A stretch of DNA of 64,000 nucleotides from Agathobaculum massiliense (GCF_900291975.1 NZ_OMPN01000001.1:1736001-1800000), one strand, 5' to 3'; shown: positions 16,468 to 24,938, numbered from the stretch's first letter. A program made the numbers and translations. Notes: generated by a model not told the origin, from the sequence alone.

Positions 16468-17907
16468 TTATTTTGGTCGCACGCAAAGCCGCAAGTGCCT
16501 GTCGTACAGGTCCTCCGCTTCGCGTTCATATAACGAGCGGTTCTTTTTCAGAAACAGAAGGATATCCTCCTTCAGTTCTGGATCAGACAGCACATATCCG
16601 TATGTGATATGCAGCATCTGCCTTGCATCGTTCTGCAGCAGATAGCTGGGCAGCGCCTCGTCTACCATTTCATCTAACGGCGACACCTTTGTCAGATCAC
16701 AATGCACTACATAATATTTTTTTGCCTGCTCCACACTTTTCATCGCGGCGCGATGGATCCGTCTGTATAAGGTGGGGTCGGTTTTGGAGATGGTTTCCAC
16801 AACCTCCAGCCAGCTTGTTCCCGAAGTCTTAATATGGTAATGCCAGCCGGACAGCTCTGCCAGCATGGCTAATACCGAATATTTCTCGCTTGCAGAATGC
16901 AGGCTGAGCTTATATCCGAAATAGCCAGAAATCTTTGCATGCACCGCCATTTGCGCCTTTAATTCCTGAAGATCTCCGATATAATCGATCGCTTTTTGAA
17001 ATTCCCCCACGAATTTCGGCGCAACGCTGGTCACATAGACCTTGGCGCATTCCAACTCTTTAGCCACAAAATAATGCGCTTCCGGCGTAGTCATTTCCTC
17101 GGTTTCATCCAGTGAGACCTCCAGATCGATCGGCCGGTTTGCCGGAATCAGAACTTCCCAATAGGCTTTCCTGATAAGCTGCAGCGCATCATCATATATA
17201 TCGTGCAGACGAGCCACCTCCGCTTTGGAGAAGCGCAATTCCATACCGTTCAGCCTGCCATCCGACAGATAATTCCGAAGATCCCGCTGCTTTTGTTCCT
17301 CCGGCAGCCGGTCGAATGCCTGCTGCAGGGCGCTCTCGTCCTGATTGTTATGCTTGAGTACCAGCGAGCAGTCGATTGTGACCATACTGCAGCCCTGCGC
17401 AACCGCTTCCTGGATTTCCTCCACTGTTTTCAGGTGGTCCCCATCGCAGGCATAGCCGGACCGGTACCCCTCCCGAAAAACCGCCCAGGCTGCGCAATCG
17501 ATAACGTCCGACAGGGTGCGTCCGGTCAGCTGTAGCTCCCGCAGGCTTTGCTGCGCTAAAACCGGCTGCAGCGGCGTTTTTGAAACGGCTTTGACCTGTG
17601 CGGCATTCGCAAATCCCAGACGGTCCCCAAACCCAAAGGAAGCGCCCTTGCGTCCGAACGCGGTCGGAGCCGTATATGGCAGCAGCCGGTTCAACGCAAG
17701 ACGGTTCGTATGGCTGGTCGGGCAAAGCAGGTATCCATCCCTCTGCTCTCCTTCGAACAATTCGCAAAGCTCACCGCTGACAGCGAGGCAGTTCTCCAAT
17801 CCACACTGAACCAGAACGATTTCGCCATTCGGCCATTTTGTATAAGAGCTTTTGAAAATATGATCGTCTTTTCCCAAATCGCTGTTTAAGCAATTAAGAA
17901 GTCCCAT
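16468..17907 (-). CDS. Tagaturonate epimerase-family protein (UxaE-like)
   Basis: The 479-residue sequence matches what I know of the UxaE family, metal-dependent TIM-barrel-like enzymes that interconvert D-tagaturonate and D-fructuronate, replacing the two-step reductase route of hexuronate breakdown. Suggestive segments are MVTIDCSLVLKHN, ISGYFGYKLSLHSASEKYSV and WHYHIKTSGTSWLEV. Length fits the family. It starts 22 bases after livF and is followed closely by a second epimerase gene, so it belongs to the same transcript. Homologues with other ketose substrates exist, so hexuronate as the true substrate is an inference. The canonical partners uxaC, uxaA and kdgK are not in the window. Confidence 0.75.
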   Translation of the reverse strand: MGLLNCLNSDLGKDDHIFKSSYTKWPNGEIVLVQCGLENCLAVSGELCELFEGEQRDGYLLCPTSHTNRLALNRLLPYTAPTAFGRKGASFGFGDRLGFANAAQVKAVSKTPLQPVLAQQSLRELQLTGRTLSDVIDCAAWAVFREGYRSGYACDGDHLKTVEEIQEAVAQGCSMVTIDCSLVLKHNNQDESALQQAFDRLPEEQKQRDLRNYLSDGRLNGMELRFSKAEVARLHDIYDDALQLIRKAYWEVLIPANRPIDLEVSLDETEEMTTPEAHYFVAKELECAKVYVTSVAPKFVGEFQKAIDYIGDLQELKAQMAVHAKISGYFGYKLSLHSASEKYSVLAMLAELSGWHYHIKTSGTSWLEVVETISKTDPTLYRRIHRAAMKSVEQAKKYYVVHCDLTKVSPLDEMVDEALPSYLLQNDARQMLHITYGYVLSDPELKEDILLFLKKNRSLYEREAEDLYDRHLRLCVRPK

Positions 17908-17929
17908 AACAAAACACTTCCTTTGCCGC

Positions 17930-18652
17930 TCATTCCAATCCCAGATACGCTTTTTTGACCTCTTCGCTCTTTCTCAGGTTTTCCGCCGTATCCGACATTA
18001 CGATATGTCCGGTCTCCACCACATAGCCTCTATGCGCCACACTCAGCGCGGCGTTGGAATTCTGTTCCACCAACAGGATTGTACGACCGTCCGCATTGAT
18101 CTGCCGGATGATTTCAAATATGCTGTTTACAACGATCGGCGCCAGGCCAAGAGACGGTTCATCCATCATCAAAATTTTAGGATCCATCATTATACCACGG
18201 CCAACGGCCAGCATTTGCTGCTCGCCGCCTGATAACGTGCCAGCTAACTGGTTATCGCGCTCCTTCAGCCTGGGGAACAGGCCATACACATATTCATAAT
18301 CTTTCTTGATCTTATTCTGGTCTTTTCTCAAAAAAGCGCCCATCTGCAGGTTTTCCTTGACAGTCAGGTGGGAGAACACCTGCCTACCCTCCAAACATTG
18401 CGCAATCCCCAAGCCTGTGATTTTATGCGCGCTCAAATGGGTGATATCCTGCCCTTTAAACAGGATCTGCCCGCTCTGCCCGCCGCGGATCAGGCCGGAG
18501 ATAGCGCGCAGCGTCGTGGTTTTTCCCGCGCCGTTTCCGCCTATCAGCGTTACGATCTCCCCCTCTTCGACATAGAAAGAGATGTCATCCACCGCCTTGA
18601 TACGCCCATAAGAATAAGAAAAATTGTTGACCTCCAGAATCTTAGTCGCCAA
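17930..18652 (-). CDS. livF: Liv-type ABC transporter ATP-binding protein LivF
   Basis: The 240-residue ATPase has Walker A GGNGAGKTTTL (about 37-47), signature LSGGEQQMLAVGRG and Walker B KILMMDEPSLGLAP, the characteristic LivF ending of the signature-Walker B region. It pairs with LivG to power the permeases LivH and LivM. It overlaps livG by 11 bases. The family usually imports branched-chain amino acids but includes urea, amide and other transporters; here the downstream sugar-acid genes point to another substrate. Confidence 0.93.
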   Translation of the reverse strand: MATKILEVNNFSYSYGRIKAVDDISFYVEEGEIVTLIGGNGAGKTTTLRAISGLIRGGQSGQILFKGQDITHLSAHKITGLGIAQCLEGRQVFSHLTVKENLQMGAFLRKDQNKIKKDYEYVYGLFPRLKERDNQLAGTLSGGEQQMLAVGRGIMMDPKILMMDEPSLGLAPIVVNSIFEIIRQINADGRTILLVEQNSNAALSVAHRGYVVETGHIVMSDTAENLRKSEEVKKAYLGLE

Positions 18653-19406
18653 TTATGCCACCTCCCAGATAGGCTTCGATCACGGCCGGATTTGCCTGTA
18701 TTTCCTCAGGCGTGCCTTGCGCAAGCTTTTTCCCGAAATTCAGAACTGCGATCTCATCGGTCACTTTCATGACAAGCTTCATGTCGTGTTCAACCAGAAG
18801 TATCGTCATGCCTCTTGCGTTGATCTTGCTGATCAACGCGGTCAAGTCCACCTTTTCCTTTGAATTCATGCCTGCCGCCGGCTCGTCGAGCAGGAGCAGC
18901 TTGGGCTCGGTCGCCATGGCGCGGGCGATCTCCACACGCCGCTGATCGCCATAAGAAAGATTCCGCGCCAGCATGTCTCTTTTTCCGGTCAGACCGACAA
19001 AGTCCAATAGACCCAGGCACTTTTCTTCAATAGCCTTTTCCTCTGCCTTCTGCGCCGGCGTATGCAGGATGCCGCTCAGCAGGCCTGATTTGACCTTGCT
19101 GTGGCAGCCGATCTTTACGTTTTCAATTACGGTCAGATCGTGGAAAAGGTTGATATTCTGATAAGTACGCGCAATCCCCTTGCAGCAGATCTGATATGGC
19201 TGCAGGCCGGTGATATCCTCGCCCTCCAGCATTATCTTGCCGTTATTTGGCGCATAGACGCCGCTGATGATGTTAAACAGCGTTGTCTTGCCCGCGCCGT
19301 TCGGACCGATCAGGCCGAAAATCGCGCCATCCTTTACTTCAAAATCCACCTCGTTAACGGCGGTCAGACCGCCGAACCTGATGGTGACCTGATCTATTTT
19401 CAGCAT
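18642..19406 (-). CDS. livG: Liv-type ABC transporter ATP-binding protein LivG
   Basis: The 254-residue ATPase has Walker [12 protein letters not shown], the LivG-type insertion after the Q-loop ([17 protein letters not shown]), signature [15 protein letters not shown] and Walker [13 protein letters not shown]. The GDQRRVEI signature and AAGMN are diagnostic of LivG. It overlaps livM by seven bases and livF by 11, so the three are translationally coupled. Confidence 0.94.
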   Translation of the reverse strand: MLKIDQVTIRFGGLTAVNEVDFEVKDGAIFGLIGPNGAGKTTLFNIISGVYAPNNGKIMLEGEDITGLQPYQICCKGIARTYQNINLFHDLTVIENVKIGCHSKVKSGLLSGILHTPAQKAEEKAIEEKCLGLLDFVGLTGKRDMLARNLSYGDQRRVEIARAMATEPKLLLLDEPAAGMNSKEKVDLTALISKINARGMTILLVEHDMKLVMKVTDEIAVLNFGKKLAQGTPEEIQANPAVIEAYLGGGIIGD

Positions 19407-20368
19407 TTTTTCACCCGCTTTCCGACAAATCCCTTCACCTTGCCGACTAGGTCGCAGCCCAGTCCATAGCAGCCCTTCGGCATAAACAGCACCGCAATCA
19501 GGATCAGGATTCCATAAATCAGGGTCTTGTACGTATTAAATCCCTGCAGCGACTCATTCAGGATTGCAATAACCACCGCGCCTAGGATCGGCCCTATGGA
19601 ATTGCCCATGCCGCCGAACAGCAGCATTGTCATCAGCAGGGTGGATTGCGTGCTGTTAAAGGTTTCCGGACTAATGAACCGCACAAAATGCGCGTACATC
19701 GAGCCTGCGAACGAGGTGAAAAGCGCACTGATCACAAACGCCATGATCTTGTATTTGCGCACGTTGATTCCCATTCCCCCGGCGGCCACCGTGTTTTCAC
19801 GAATTGCCATAAACGCACGTCCGGTGGCGGAAGTTATGATCCGCTGCTTCAAAAACAGGAACACGATAATCATTATAAAAGTAAATACGCCAAAGCTGAA
19901 TTTTGAGTGCAGCTCATATCCGAAAATGCTCAGATCCGGTATACTTCGGATACCGGCCATCGCATTGGTGATCTCTGCTTTGCACAGGAATACATAGGTC
20001 ATATTTCCGGCGGCGATCGTGAGCAATGCGAGGAATTGGTGGACCAGCTTGGATGCGGGAATCGCCACGATCGCGGCAAGTATTCCCGTGATAACCAGCC
20101 CTGCAAGGATAGCCAGCCAGGGGTTCAGCCCATAATTGACCGTCAGAATCGCCGATGTGTACGCACCGGATGCATAAAACATAGCGTGTCCCAACGCGAT
20201 CTGGCCGGAATAACCGAATAAAATATCCAGGCCGGACACCGCGATGATATAAATACCGCAAAAGACAAAAATCGTAATGAAATATACATTCTGACTGATC
20301 GCGCCAAAAAGCAGCGCCCCTATGAGGATGGCCCATACAGCAGCCGGAAGCTTTTTGATCAAGCTCAT
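19400..20368 (-). CDS. livM: Liv-type ABC transporter permease LivM
   Basis: This 322-residue protein has eight to ten hydrophobic segments and the family phrases SGLDILFGYSGQIALGHAMFY and RAFMAIRENTVAAGGMGINV (cytoplasmic loop that docks on the ATPases), and FGGMGNSIGPILGA. It forms the membrane channel with LivH. The gap to livH is 27 bases. Confidence 0.93.
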   Translation of the reverse strand: MSLIKKLPAAVWAILIGALLFGAISQNVYFITIFVFCGIYIIAVSGLDILFGYSGQIALGHAMFYASGAYTSAILTVNYGLNPWLAILAGLVITGILAAIVAIPASKLVHQFLALLTIAAGNMTYVFLCKAEITNAMAGIRSIPDLSIFGYELHSKFSFGVFTFIMIIVFLFLKQRIITSATGRAFMAIRENTVAAGGMGINVRKYKIMAFVISALFTSFAGSMYAHFVRFISPETFNSTQSTLLMTMLLFGGMGNSIGPILGAVVIAILNESLQGFNTYKTLIYGILILIAVLFMPKGCYGLGCDLVGKVKGFVGKRVKKC

Positions 20369-20395
20369 AACACAGTTAACCTCCCTTTTGTATGG

Positions 20396-21277
20396 TTATC
20401 GGTCATATACGTCGCCCTTCAAAATGCCGCGCGGTAAGAAAACCATGCACAACGCAAGGATTCCGAAAGTAATAAAATCCTTATAGTTGGATGTAATATA
20501 AGCGGCAGAAAAGGTTTCCGTAAATCCTATAATCAGGCCGCCGATAATTGCACCATACATATTGCCGTAACCGCCGATTACCGCTGCGGCAAACGCTTTC
20601 GTGCCGATCGTCGTACCCATCGAAATGCTCACGCCCTGTACCGGCCCGAGCAGGATGCCCGCGACGCCTGCGAGCGCGCAGGAAAGCCCCCAGGTGATGC
20701 CTGTTGTGATATCCACATTGATACCAACCGAACGAGAGGCCAGCGGATTCATGGCGGCGGCGCGCATTGAGGTGCCGAATTTCATTTTGTTCATAAACAG
20801 ATGAATCGCAACCATTGCAAACGTGCTGATAAAAATACAGACAAATGCCTCCGGCTGAACCTTTGTCCCCAGGATGTCAATAACATCCATGCCAAAAATG
20901 GAGGGGAACTGTACAGCTGTTGTTCCCCAGATCTGCTGTGCAGAATTAATCAGTACAATGCCCAGTGCTATGGTCGCCAATACAATATAAATGTCTTTTG
21001 CCTGCCGTTTGAGAATCGGCCGTATCAATAACCGTTCAATCAGCATGCCGATAATAAACATCACTAGCATTGCAGCAACTAACGCAAGTGCGAACGGCCA
21101 ATTCAAATATCGGTAGAAGGACAGGCCAACAAACGCACCAAACATCAGAATCTCACCCTGACAAAACGTCATAAGGCCGGATGCCGAATATATTAGGCTA
21201 TATCCCAATGCGATCAGTCCATATACACTGCCTATGACCAATGCGCTGATCGTCAATGAAAGCACCATGTCGCGCAT
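20396..21277 (-). CDS. livH: Liv-type ABC transporter permease LivH
   Basis: This 293-residue permease has eight hydrophobic segments with the LivH phrases GLIALGYSLIYSASGLMTFCQGE and SMRAAAMNPLASRSVGINVD, and near the end GGYGNMYGAIIGGLIIG. It is the partner of LivM. It follows the binding-protein gene after 92 bases that contain a GC-rich stem-loop. Confidence 0.93.
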   Translation of the reverse strand: MRDMVLSLTISALVIGSVYGLIALGYSLIYSASGLMTFCQGEILMFGAFVGLSFYRYLNWPFALALVAAMLVMFIIGMLIERLLIRPILKRQAKDIYIVLATIALGIVLINSAQQIWGTTAVQFPSIFGMDVIDILGTKVQPEAFVCIFISTFAMVAIHLFMNKMKFGTSMRAAAMNPLASRSVGINVDITTGITWGLSCALAGVAGILLGPVQGVSISMGTTIGTKAFAAAVIGGYGNMYGAIIGGLIIGFTETFSAAYITSNYKDFITFGILALCMVFLPRGILKGDVYDR

Positions 21278-21309
21278 TCCCCTTTCTGCGACTCTTTCAT
21301 GTAATGTAA

Positions 21310-21350
21310 AGCGGAGGACAATTAAATCGTCTCCTCAACTGTCCTCCGCT
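21310..21350 (-). other. Stem-loop between binding-protein gene and livH
   Basis: AGCGGAGGACA (21310-21320) and TGTCCTCCGCT (21340-21350) form an 11-base-pair stem with a 19-base loop. Read leftward it is followed by TTTACATTACATG, too weak a T run for an efficient terminator; it probably protects the upstream message or limits read-through, so the binding protein is made in excess over the permeases. Confidence 0.7.
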
Positions 21351-21369
21351 CTTTTCTTGAACCGAACGG

Positions 21370-22557
21370 TTATTTATTTTCCAGATAAGAATCCAGAGTA
21401 ATGATTTTTCCATCCTGAATAACGTAAGTCGTACCGCTCGTGATGCCTTCTCCAGAACCGTCAGAGAAGTCAAACTCGCCAGCGATACCGGTAAAGGTAT
21501 TGCCCAAGATCGCTTCACGGATCGCGTCCCCGTCTGTAGTACCAGCCAATTCGATCGCTTGACACAAAATATTAGTGCCGTCATATGCACGATAGGCTAC
21601 TTCAGAAACCGGTAGCTCGCCGTATTCTGCTTGGTATGCAGTAAGGAAATCCTTTTCCGCATCCGTTAAAGCATCGTCAATATTCTGCGGAACAAAGTAA
21701 CAGCAGGAAAAAATAACGTCATCCGCATACTCGCCGGCAAGCTCCAGCGTCTGCTGATCCGCTAGGGACTCAATGCCGTAAATGTAACCTTCATAACCCT
21801 GCATACGCAACTGCTTGACGATCTTGCCCAGATCCTCACCGCCGCCGTTTAGAAGGATTCCGTCCGGTTCCGCCGCCAGCATTTTGGTGATCTGGCCGGA
21901 AAAATCCGTATCACCGGAAGTGTAACCTTCCTGATCTACGATCGTCATTTTTCCACCCTGCTCAATCAAGTCTACGACCGTCGCCGTAGCGAGCTGCGCG
22001 TATTCCGTCTCGGCGGACAAAGTAGCGATTTTAGTCGCTCCCATCGTCACCATCGAATCATAGCAGCCCTGATTGAAGAAATCCGAGCAAACCGTCGGAC
22101 GGAAAGTATAGGAAAGGCCGATGTTAGTCCAGATGCCCGATGTACCTGTACCGAACTGGACTACCTTTGCCTCCTCGCTAACATCCGAAGTAGCGAGTAC
22201 CGCAGCGGACAGGTGCGAGCCGATAATTCCAACAACCTGATCCTGCTCAATCAGACGCGTTACATTTTTTACAGAAGTTTCAGTATTTCCCTGATCGTCA
22301 TATTCCATCAATTCAATCTGTTTCCCCAGGATACCGCCATTTTCATTGATCTGCTTTATCGCGAGCTTGGTCGCCATATTACCGGTAGTACCTACAGAAG
22401 CCGCCGAACCGGACAGCGGTCCATACCAACCGATTTTGATGGTTTCCGCCCCTGAATCTTGTTGTCCATCATTACTTGCTTGCTCGTTGTTTCCGCACGC
22501 TGCAAGATTCAATGCCAACGCTACGGCCAGGATGGATGCGAACACTCTTCTCTTCAT
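21370..22557 (-). CDS. Liv-type ABC transporter substrate-binding lipoprotein
   Basis: The 395-residue lipoprotein begins MKRRVFASILAVALALNLAA with the lipidated Cys in AACGNN, followed by a polar linker, and the type I binding fold of LivJ/LivK proteins (IKIGWYGPLSGSAASVGTTG, QINENGGILGKQIELMEYDD, GIIGSHLSAAVLATSDVSEE, YRAYDGTNILCQAIELAG). It is the first gene of the ten-gene block and lies behind a strong promoter with repeated AT-rich motifs upstream. The ligand pocket cannot be read by eye; genes downstream suggest a sugar acid rather than an amino acid. Confidence 0.92.
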   Translation of the reverse strand: MKRRVFASILAVALALNLAACGNNEQASNDGQQDSGAETIKIGWYGPLSGSAASVGTTGNMATKLAIKQINENGGILGKQIELMEYDDQGNTETSVKNVTRLIEQDQVVGIIGSHLSAAVLATSDVSEEAKVVQFGTGTSGIWTNIGLSYTFRPTVCSDFFNQGCYDSMVTMGATKIATLSAETEYAQLATATVVDLIEQGGKMTIVDQEGYTSGDTDFSGQITKMLAAEPDGILLNGGGEDLGKIVKQLRMQGYEGYIYGIESLADQQTLELAGEYADDVIFSCCYFVPQNIDDALTDAEKDFLTAYQAEYGELPVSEVAYRAYDGTNILCQAIELAGTTDGDAIREAILGNTFTGIAGEFDFSDGSGEGITSGTTYVIQDGKIITLDSYLENK

Positions 22558-22672
22558 TTTTCTCTCTCCTTTTGTGCATCACAGGGAACCCTGTTTAAGA
22601 TTCAGAAGCTGTTCTGAATTTTGCAAATTCATTCTTTCATAATGCATTTACATTCTTCGCTTCTGTGCTTAT

Positions 22673-22701
22673 ACACTATCACTTCTTACAATCAATGTCA
22701 A
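22673..22701 (-). promoter_or_regulatory. Promoter of the Liv/UxaE block
   Basis: Read leftward: TTGACA (22701-22696), 17-base spacer, TAGTGT (22678-22673). The -35 is perfect and the -10 weak, a pattern of regulated promoters. It implies a leader of about 110 bases before the ATG at 22557. Confidence 0.65.
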
Positions 22702-22732
22702 CAATATTTGAAACTTTTTATCGTTAAAAATA

Positions 22733-22788
22733 ATGCATTTTTCATATTTTATGCAATTTTTCATAACTTATTTATGAAATATTTCATA
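22733..22788. repeat. Three tandem copies of an ATG-A/T-CATA motif upstream of the Liv/UxaE promoter
   Basis: ATGCATTTTTCATA (22733-22746), ATGCAATTTTTCATA (22751-22765) and ATGAAATATTTCATA (22774-22788) follow one another. The last, with its flanking T, is the perfect 16-base palindrome TATGAAATATTTCATA (22773-22788). They lie 30 to 90 bases upstream of the -35 box, where activators usually bind. Confidence 0.7.
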
Positions 22789-22937
22789 CTTTAGTTACGC
22801 TGTTTTAATGGTATTAATTGCTATATTTTTAATAAAAATGAATTTATAATATGGATAAATTGCATATTTGTTGGGATACATAAAAAATGAACGCCTACAG
22901 CTTCTACCGTAGACGCATCCCCACCTATCCATTATCC
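22789..22937. other. AT-rich non-coding stretch with a leftward hairpin
   Basis: No gene is supported. A hairpin at 22892-22915 (CGCCTAC with GTAGACG) has a C-A mismatch on the plus strand but a G-U pair on the minus strand, and on the minus strand it is followed by a run of Ts (22889-22881). It may stop leftward transcripts before they reach the Liv promoter. Confidence 0.4.
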
Positions 22938-22966
22938 TTGTTTTCCATCCTGCAATATGATAGAAT
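22938..22966 (+). promoter_or_regulatory. Promoter of the AlkA-like glycosylase gene
   Basis: TTGTTT (22938-22943), 17-base spacer, TAGAAT (22961-22966), about 40 bases before the start codon. Confidence 0.65.
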
Positions 22967-23012
22967 CAATATGTAAACCGCACGATCCTGCTGCAAATGA
23001 GGTGTCTGCCAC

Positions 23013-23624
23013 TTGTATTTTCAATATGGCAAAACGGAAACGGATTATCTAAAAAAGAAAGACGCCCGATTGGGCGCGTTGATCGATCAAATCGGTCCGA
23101 TCCGCCGTGAGACCGACCCCGACCTGTTTTCCGCAGTTGTCCACCACATTGTCGGGCAGCAGATATCCACCAAAGCCCAGACTACCATCTGGAACCGGAT
23201 GCGGGAAGCGCTCGGCACAGTTGACGCGAAAACCGTCATATCCGCCGGTGCCGCACGTCTACAGGCGTGCGGCATCTCGTTCCGCAAGGCGGAATATATC
23301 CTCGATTTTGCCCGCAAGGTCCAAAATGGCGCGTTTGATCTGGAACAGGTCTGGCATATGTCGGATGCGGAGGCGGTCGCCGCGCTTTCTTCCCTCAGGG
23401 GGATCGGCGCATGGACCGCGGAAATGATCCTTCTGTTCTGTATGGAGCGACCGGATGTATTCAGCTTTGATGATCTAGCAATCCAGCGCGGGCTGTGCAT
23501 GGTGTACCATCACAGAAAGATCGACCGCCGTTTGTTTGAGAAATACCGCCGCCGGTTCAGCCCCTTTTGCAGTGTTGCAAGCCTGTATCTATGGGCTGTC
23601 GCAGGTGGGGCTGTGGAAAGATGA
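23013..23624 (+). CDS. HhH-GPD DNA glycosylase (3-methyladenine type, AlkA-like)
   Basis: The 203-residue enzyme excises alkylated bases. It has the helix-hairpin-helix LSSLRGIGAWTAEMILL followed by the catalytic Asp in FSFDDLAIQRG, and upstream HHIVGQQISTKAQTTIW, the usual start of the glycosylase domain. It lacks the N-terminal domain of E. coli AlkA, as many Firmicutes homologues do. The start is a TTG eight bases after GAGGTG; no better ATG exists upstream. It stands alone, with its own promoter and terminator, near a second alkylation-repair gene (ogt). Confidence 0.85.
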   Translation: MYFQYGKTETDYLKKKDARLGALIDQIGPIRRETDPDLFSAVVHHIVGQQISTKAQTTIWNRMREALGTVDAKTVISAGAARLQACGISFRKAEYILDFARKVQNGAFDLEQVWHMSDAEAVAALSSLRGIGAWTAEMILLFCMERPDVFSFDDLAIQRGLCMVYHHRKIDRRLFEKYRRRFSPFCSVASLYLWAVAGGAVER

Positions 23625-23662
23625 ACGACTACGCGCCAGTACACAAAAAAGCGCGGGAAAAT

Positions 23663-23693
23663 AAAAAAGCCGGAGATTTTCTCCGGCTTTTTT
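23663..23693. terminator. Bidirectional terminator after the glycosylase gene
   Basis: AAAAAAGCCGGAGA (23663-23676) and TCTCCGGCTTTTTT (23680-23693) pair perfectly across a three-base loop; it also serves the leftward gene at 23708. Confidence 0.92.
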
Positions 23694-23707
23694 CCAACGA
23701 TTAACGC

Positions 23708-24067
23708 TTATTTTAAAATATCTTCCTTTTTCGCAAGGATGTCCGCTACAATCGCGCACGCGGGGCAATCACAATATTGTGCTCCTGCCGCCTTTATCTC
23801 TTTGGCATGAGCCACAATACCGGCCGCAGTATCCGCGCCGAAATACGCCGCGCCTTGTTCCGACCCTGCAAATCCAATCAGGTTATCGATCGGCATGATA
23901 TCCGCTTCCAGCTCCTCAACATACTTGCCTGTCTGCTCCTTTTCCGCAGCCGTACCGACCGCAGACAGCCAGGCTTGCGCAGCGGCTTTTGTTTCGCTGC
24001 TGCAGGTTGGCGCCTGCATCAGTTCATGCGTTTTGGCGGTAACATACTCCAGTATTTGTCTATCCAT
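23708..24067 (-). CDS. Conserved-looking small soluble protein, function unknown
   Basis: The 119 residues are rich in Ala and Glu and look entirely helical, with no signal peptide or membrane segment. A Cys near residue 22 (APTCSSE) and the pair in YCDCPACA near the C-terminus (C-x-C-x-x-C) could bind a metal. The phrase ADIMPIDNLIGFAGSEQGAAYFG is reminiscent of small Clostridia proteins that databases have labelled Hsp90-like; I see no GHKL ATPase motif and regard that label as wrong. The gene stands alone. Confidence 0.7.
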   Translation of the reverse strand: MDRQILEYVTAKTHELMQAPTCSSETKAAAQAWLSAVGTAAEKEQTGKYVEELEADIMPIDNLIGFAGSEQGAAYFGADTAAGIVAHAKEIKAAGAQYCDCPACAIVADILAKKEDILK

Positions 24068-24181
24068 TGATCATATCCCCGCTTTCTTTATAAGGATTTG
24101 TCCTTATTCTATCATGCCAGTACACAAAGCGCAAGATGGCACCGTCTACCCCTGAAAAAAACATCCTACCCTGTCGGTTTT

Positions 24182-24658
24182 TTACTTTTCTTCCCCGCTG
24201 TCCTTCGGAATCACCCGATCGCCCGCATCATTTACAACCGTCCGCACTGCGTTCAGTCCCTTGACGAATATTTCCGGTACGTCGATGCCCAGCGCCACCA
24301 TATTTTCCACAATGGAGGTCAGTTCATTGATGATATACACCGCCAGTACAAACCAGCCCAAAAGCTGAAGAAAGCCCAAATCAACTCCAAGCTGCGCCCC
24401 CAGTGAAATCAGGAAGCCCGATACCGAGAACGCAATTGCGATAATCACCCAATAGCTGACCTTTTTCAAAACGCCGCGCGCCCCTTTCTCGCTCGACAGC
24501 GTTTGGGTTGCCCTTGATTTTGCATACCCGTATATGCAGTCGATCACATTGAGCGCCAGGAACAGAAGGAACACAAACCAGTATTCCCCAAATATCCACG
24601 TCAGGACCGCGATCACTGCGCCCCACAGCAAATTTGCCTTGTCAAAAAATTCCTGCAT
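24182..24658 (-). CDS. Phage holin-family membrane protein (TcdE-like)
   Basis: The 158-residue protein has four hydrophobic segments between about 5 and 120 (NLLWGAVIAVLTWIFG, YWFVFLLFLALNVIDCIYGY, YWVIIAIAFSVSGFLISL, FLQLLGWFVLAVYIINELTS), with the conserved phrase DCIYGYAKSR and an ending VKGLNAVRTVVNDAGD, features of the Clostridia holin family that includes TcdE. Holins open the membrane for endolysin or protein release. No endolysin or phage gene is nearby. The start is the ATG at 24658 after AGGAGAG; an upstream ATG lacks a ribosome-binding site. Confidence 0.8.
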   Translation of the reverse strand: MQEFFDKANLLWGAVIAVLTWIFGEYWFVFLLFLALNVIDCIYGYAKSRATQTLSSEKGARGVLKKVSYWVIIAIAFSVSGFLISLGAQLGVDLGFLQLLGWFVLAVYIINELTSIVENMVALGIDVPEIFVKGLNAVRTVVNDAGDRVIPKDSGEEK

Positions 24659-24852
24659 TTTTTCTCTCCTTTTTCTGATTTTTCCCATACCTGTGGATAA
24701 CTCCCCATCCCCGCCGCATGCCATACCACAGTCCGGTCATGATATCGTTAAAATCCCTGTCCTTTTGACCTCTGGTGGTCAATCCCGCCGCCTATATTTT
24801 TTGATATGTTGGGGCGGTCAGCAAAGCAAGGCTGCAGGCATACGGATTTCGC

Positions 24853-24894
24853 GATAAAAAAACCGCGCCCGCCCGCAAAAGGGAGGCGCGGTTT
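24853..24894 (-). terminator. Terminator after ogt
   Basis: AAACCGCGCC (24860-24869) and GGCGCGGTTT (24885-24894) form the stem; read leftward seven Ts follow (24859-24853). Confidence 0.8.
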
Positions 24895-24938
24895 CCGCTT
24901 TGAAAAGGAATGATGCGGAAAGACGCTTATATTTTCTT

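Noticed and set aside
23708..24067. Label Hsp90-like chaperone for the 119-residue protein.
   Set aside because: Length and motifs exclude the GHKL ATPase fold; the resemblance is only to similarly mislabelled entries.
24692..24700. Perfect DnaA box TGTGGATAA upstream of the holin gene, considered as part of the origin.
   Set aside because: It is single, 11 kb from dnaA, and outside any AT-rich cluster; a chance or regulatory single box is more likely.
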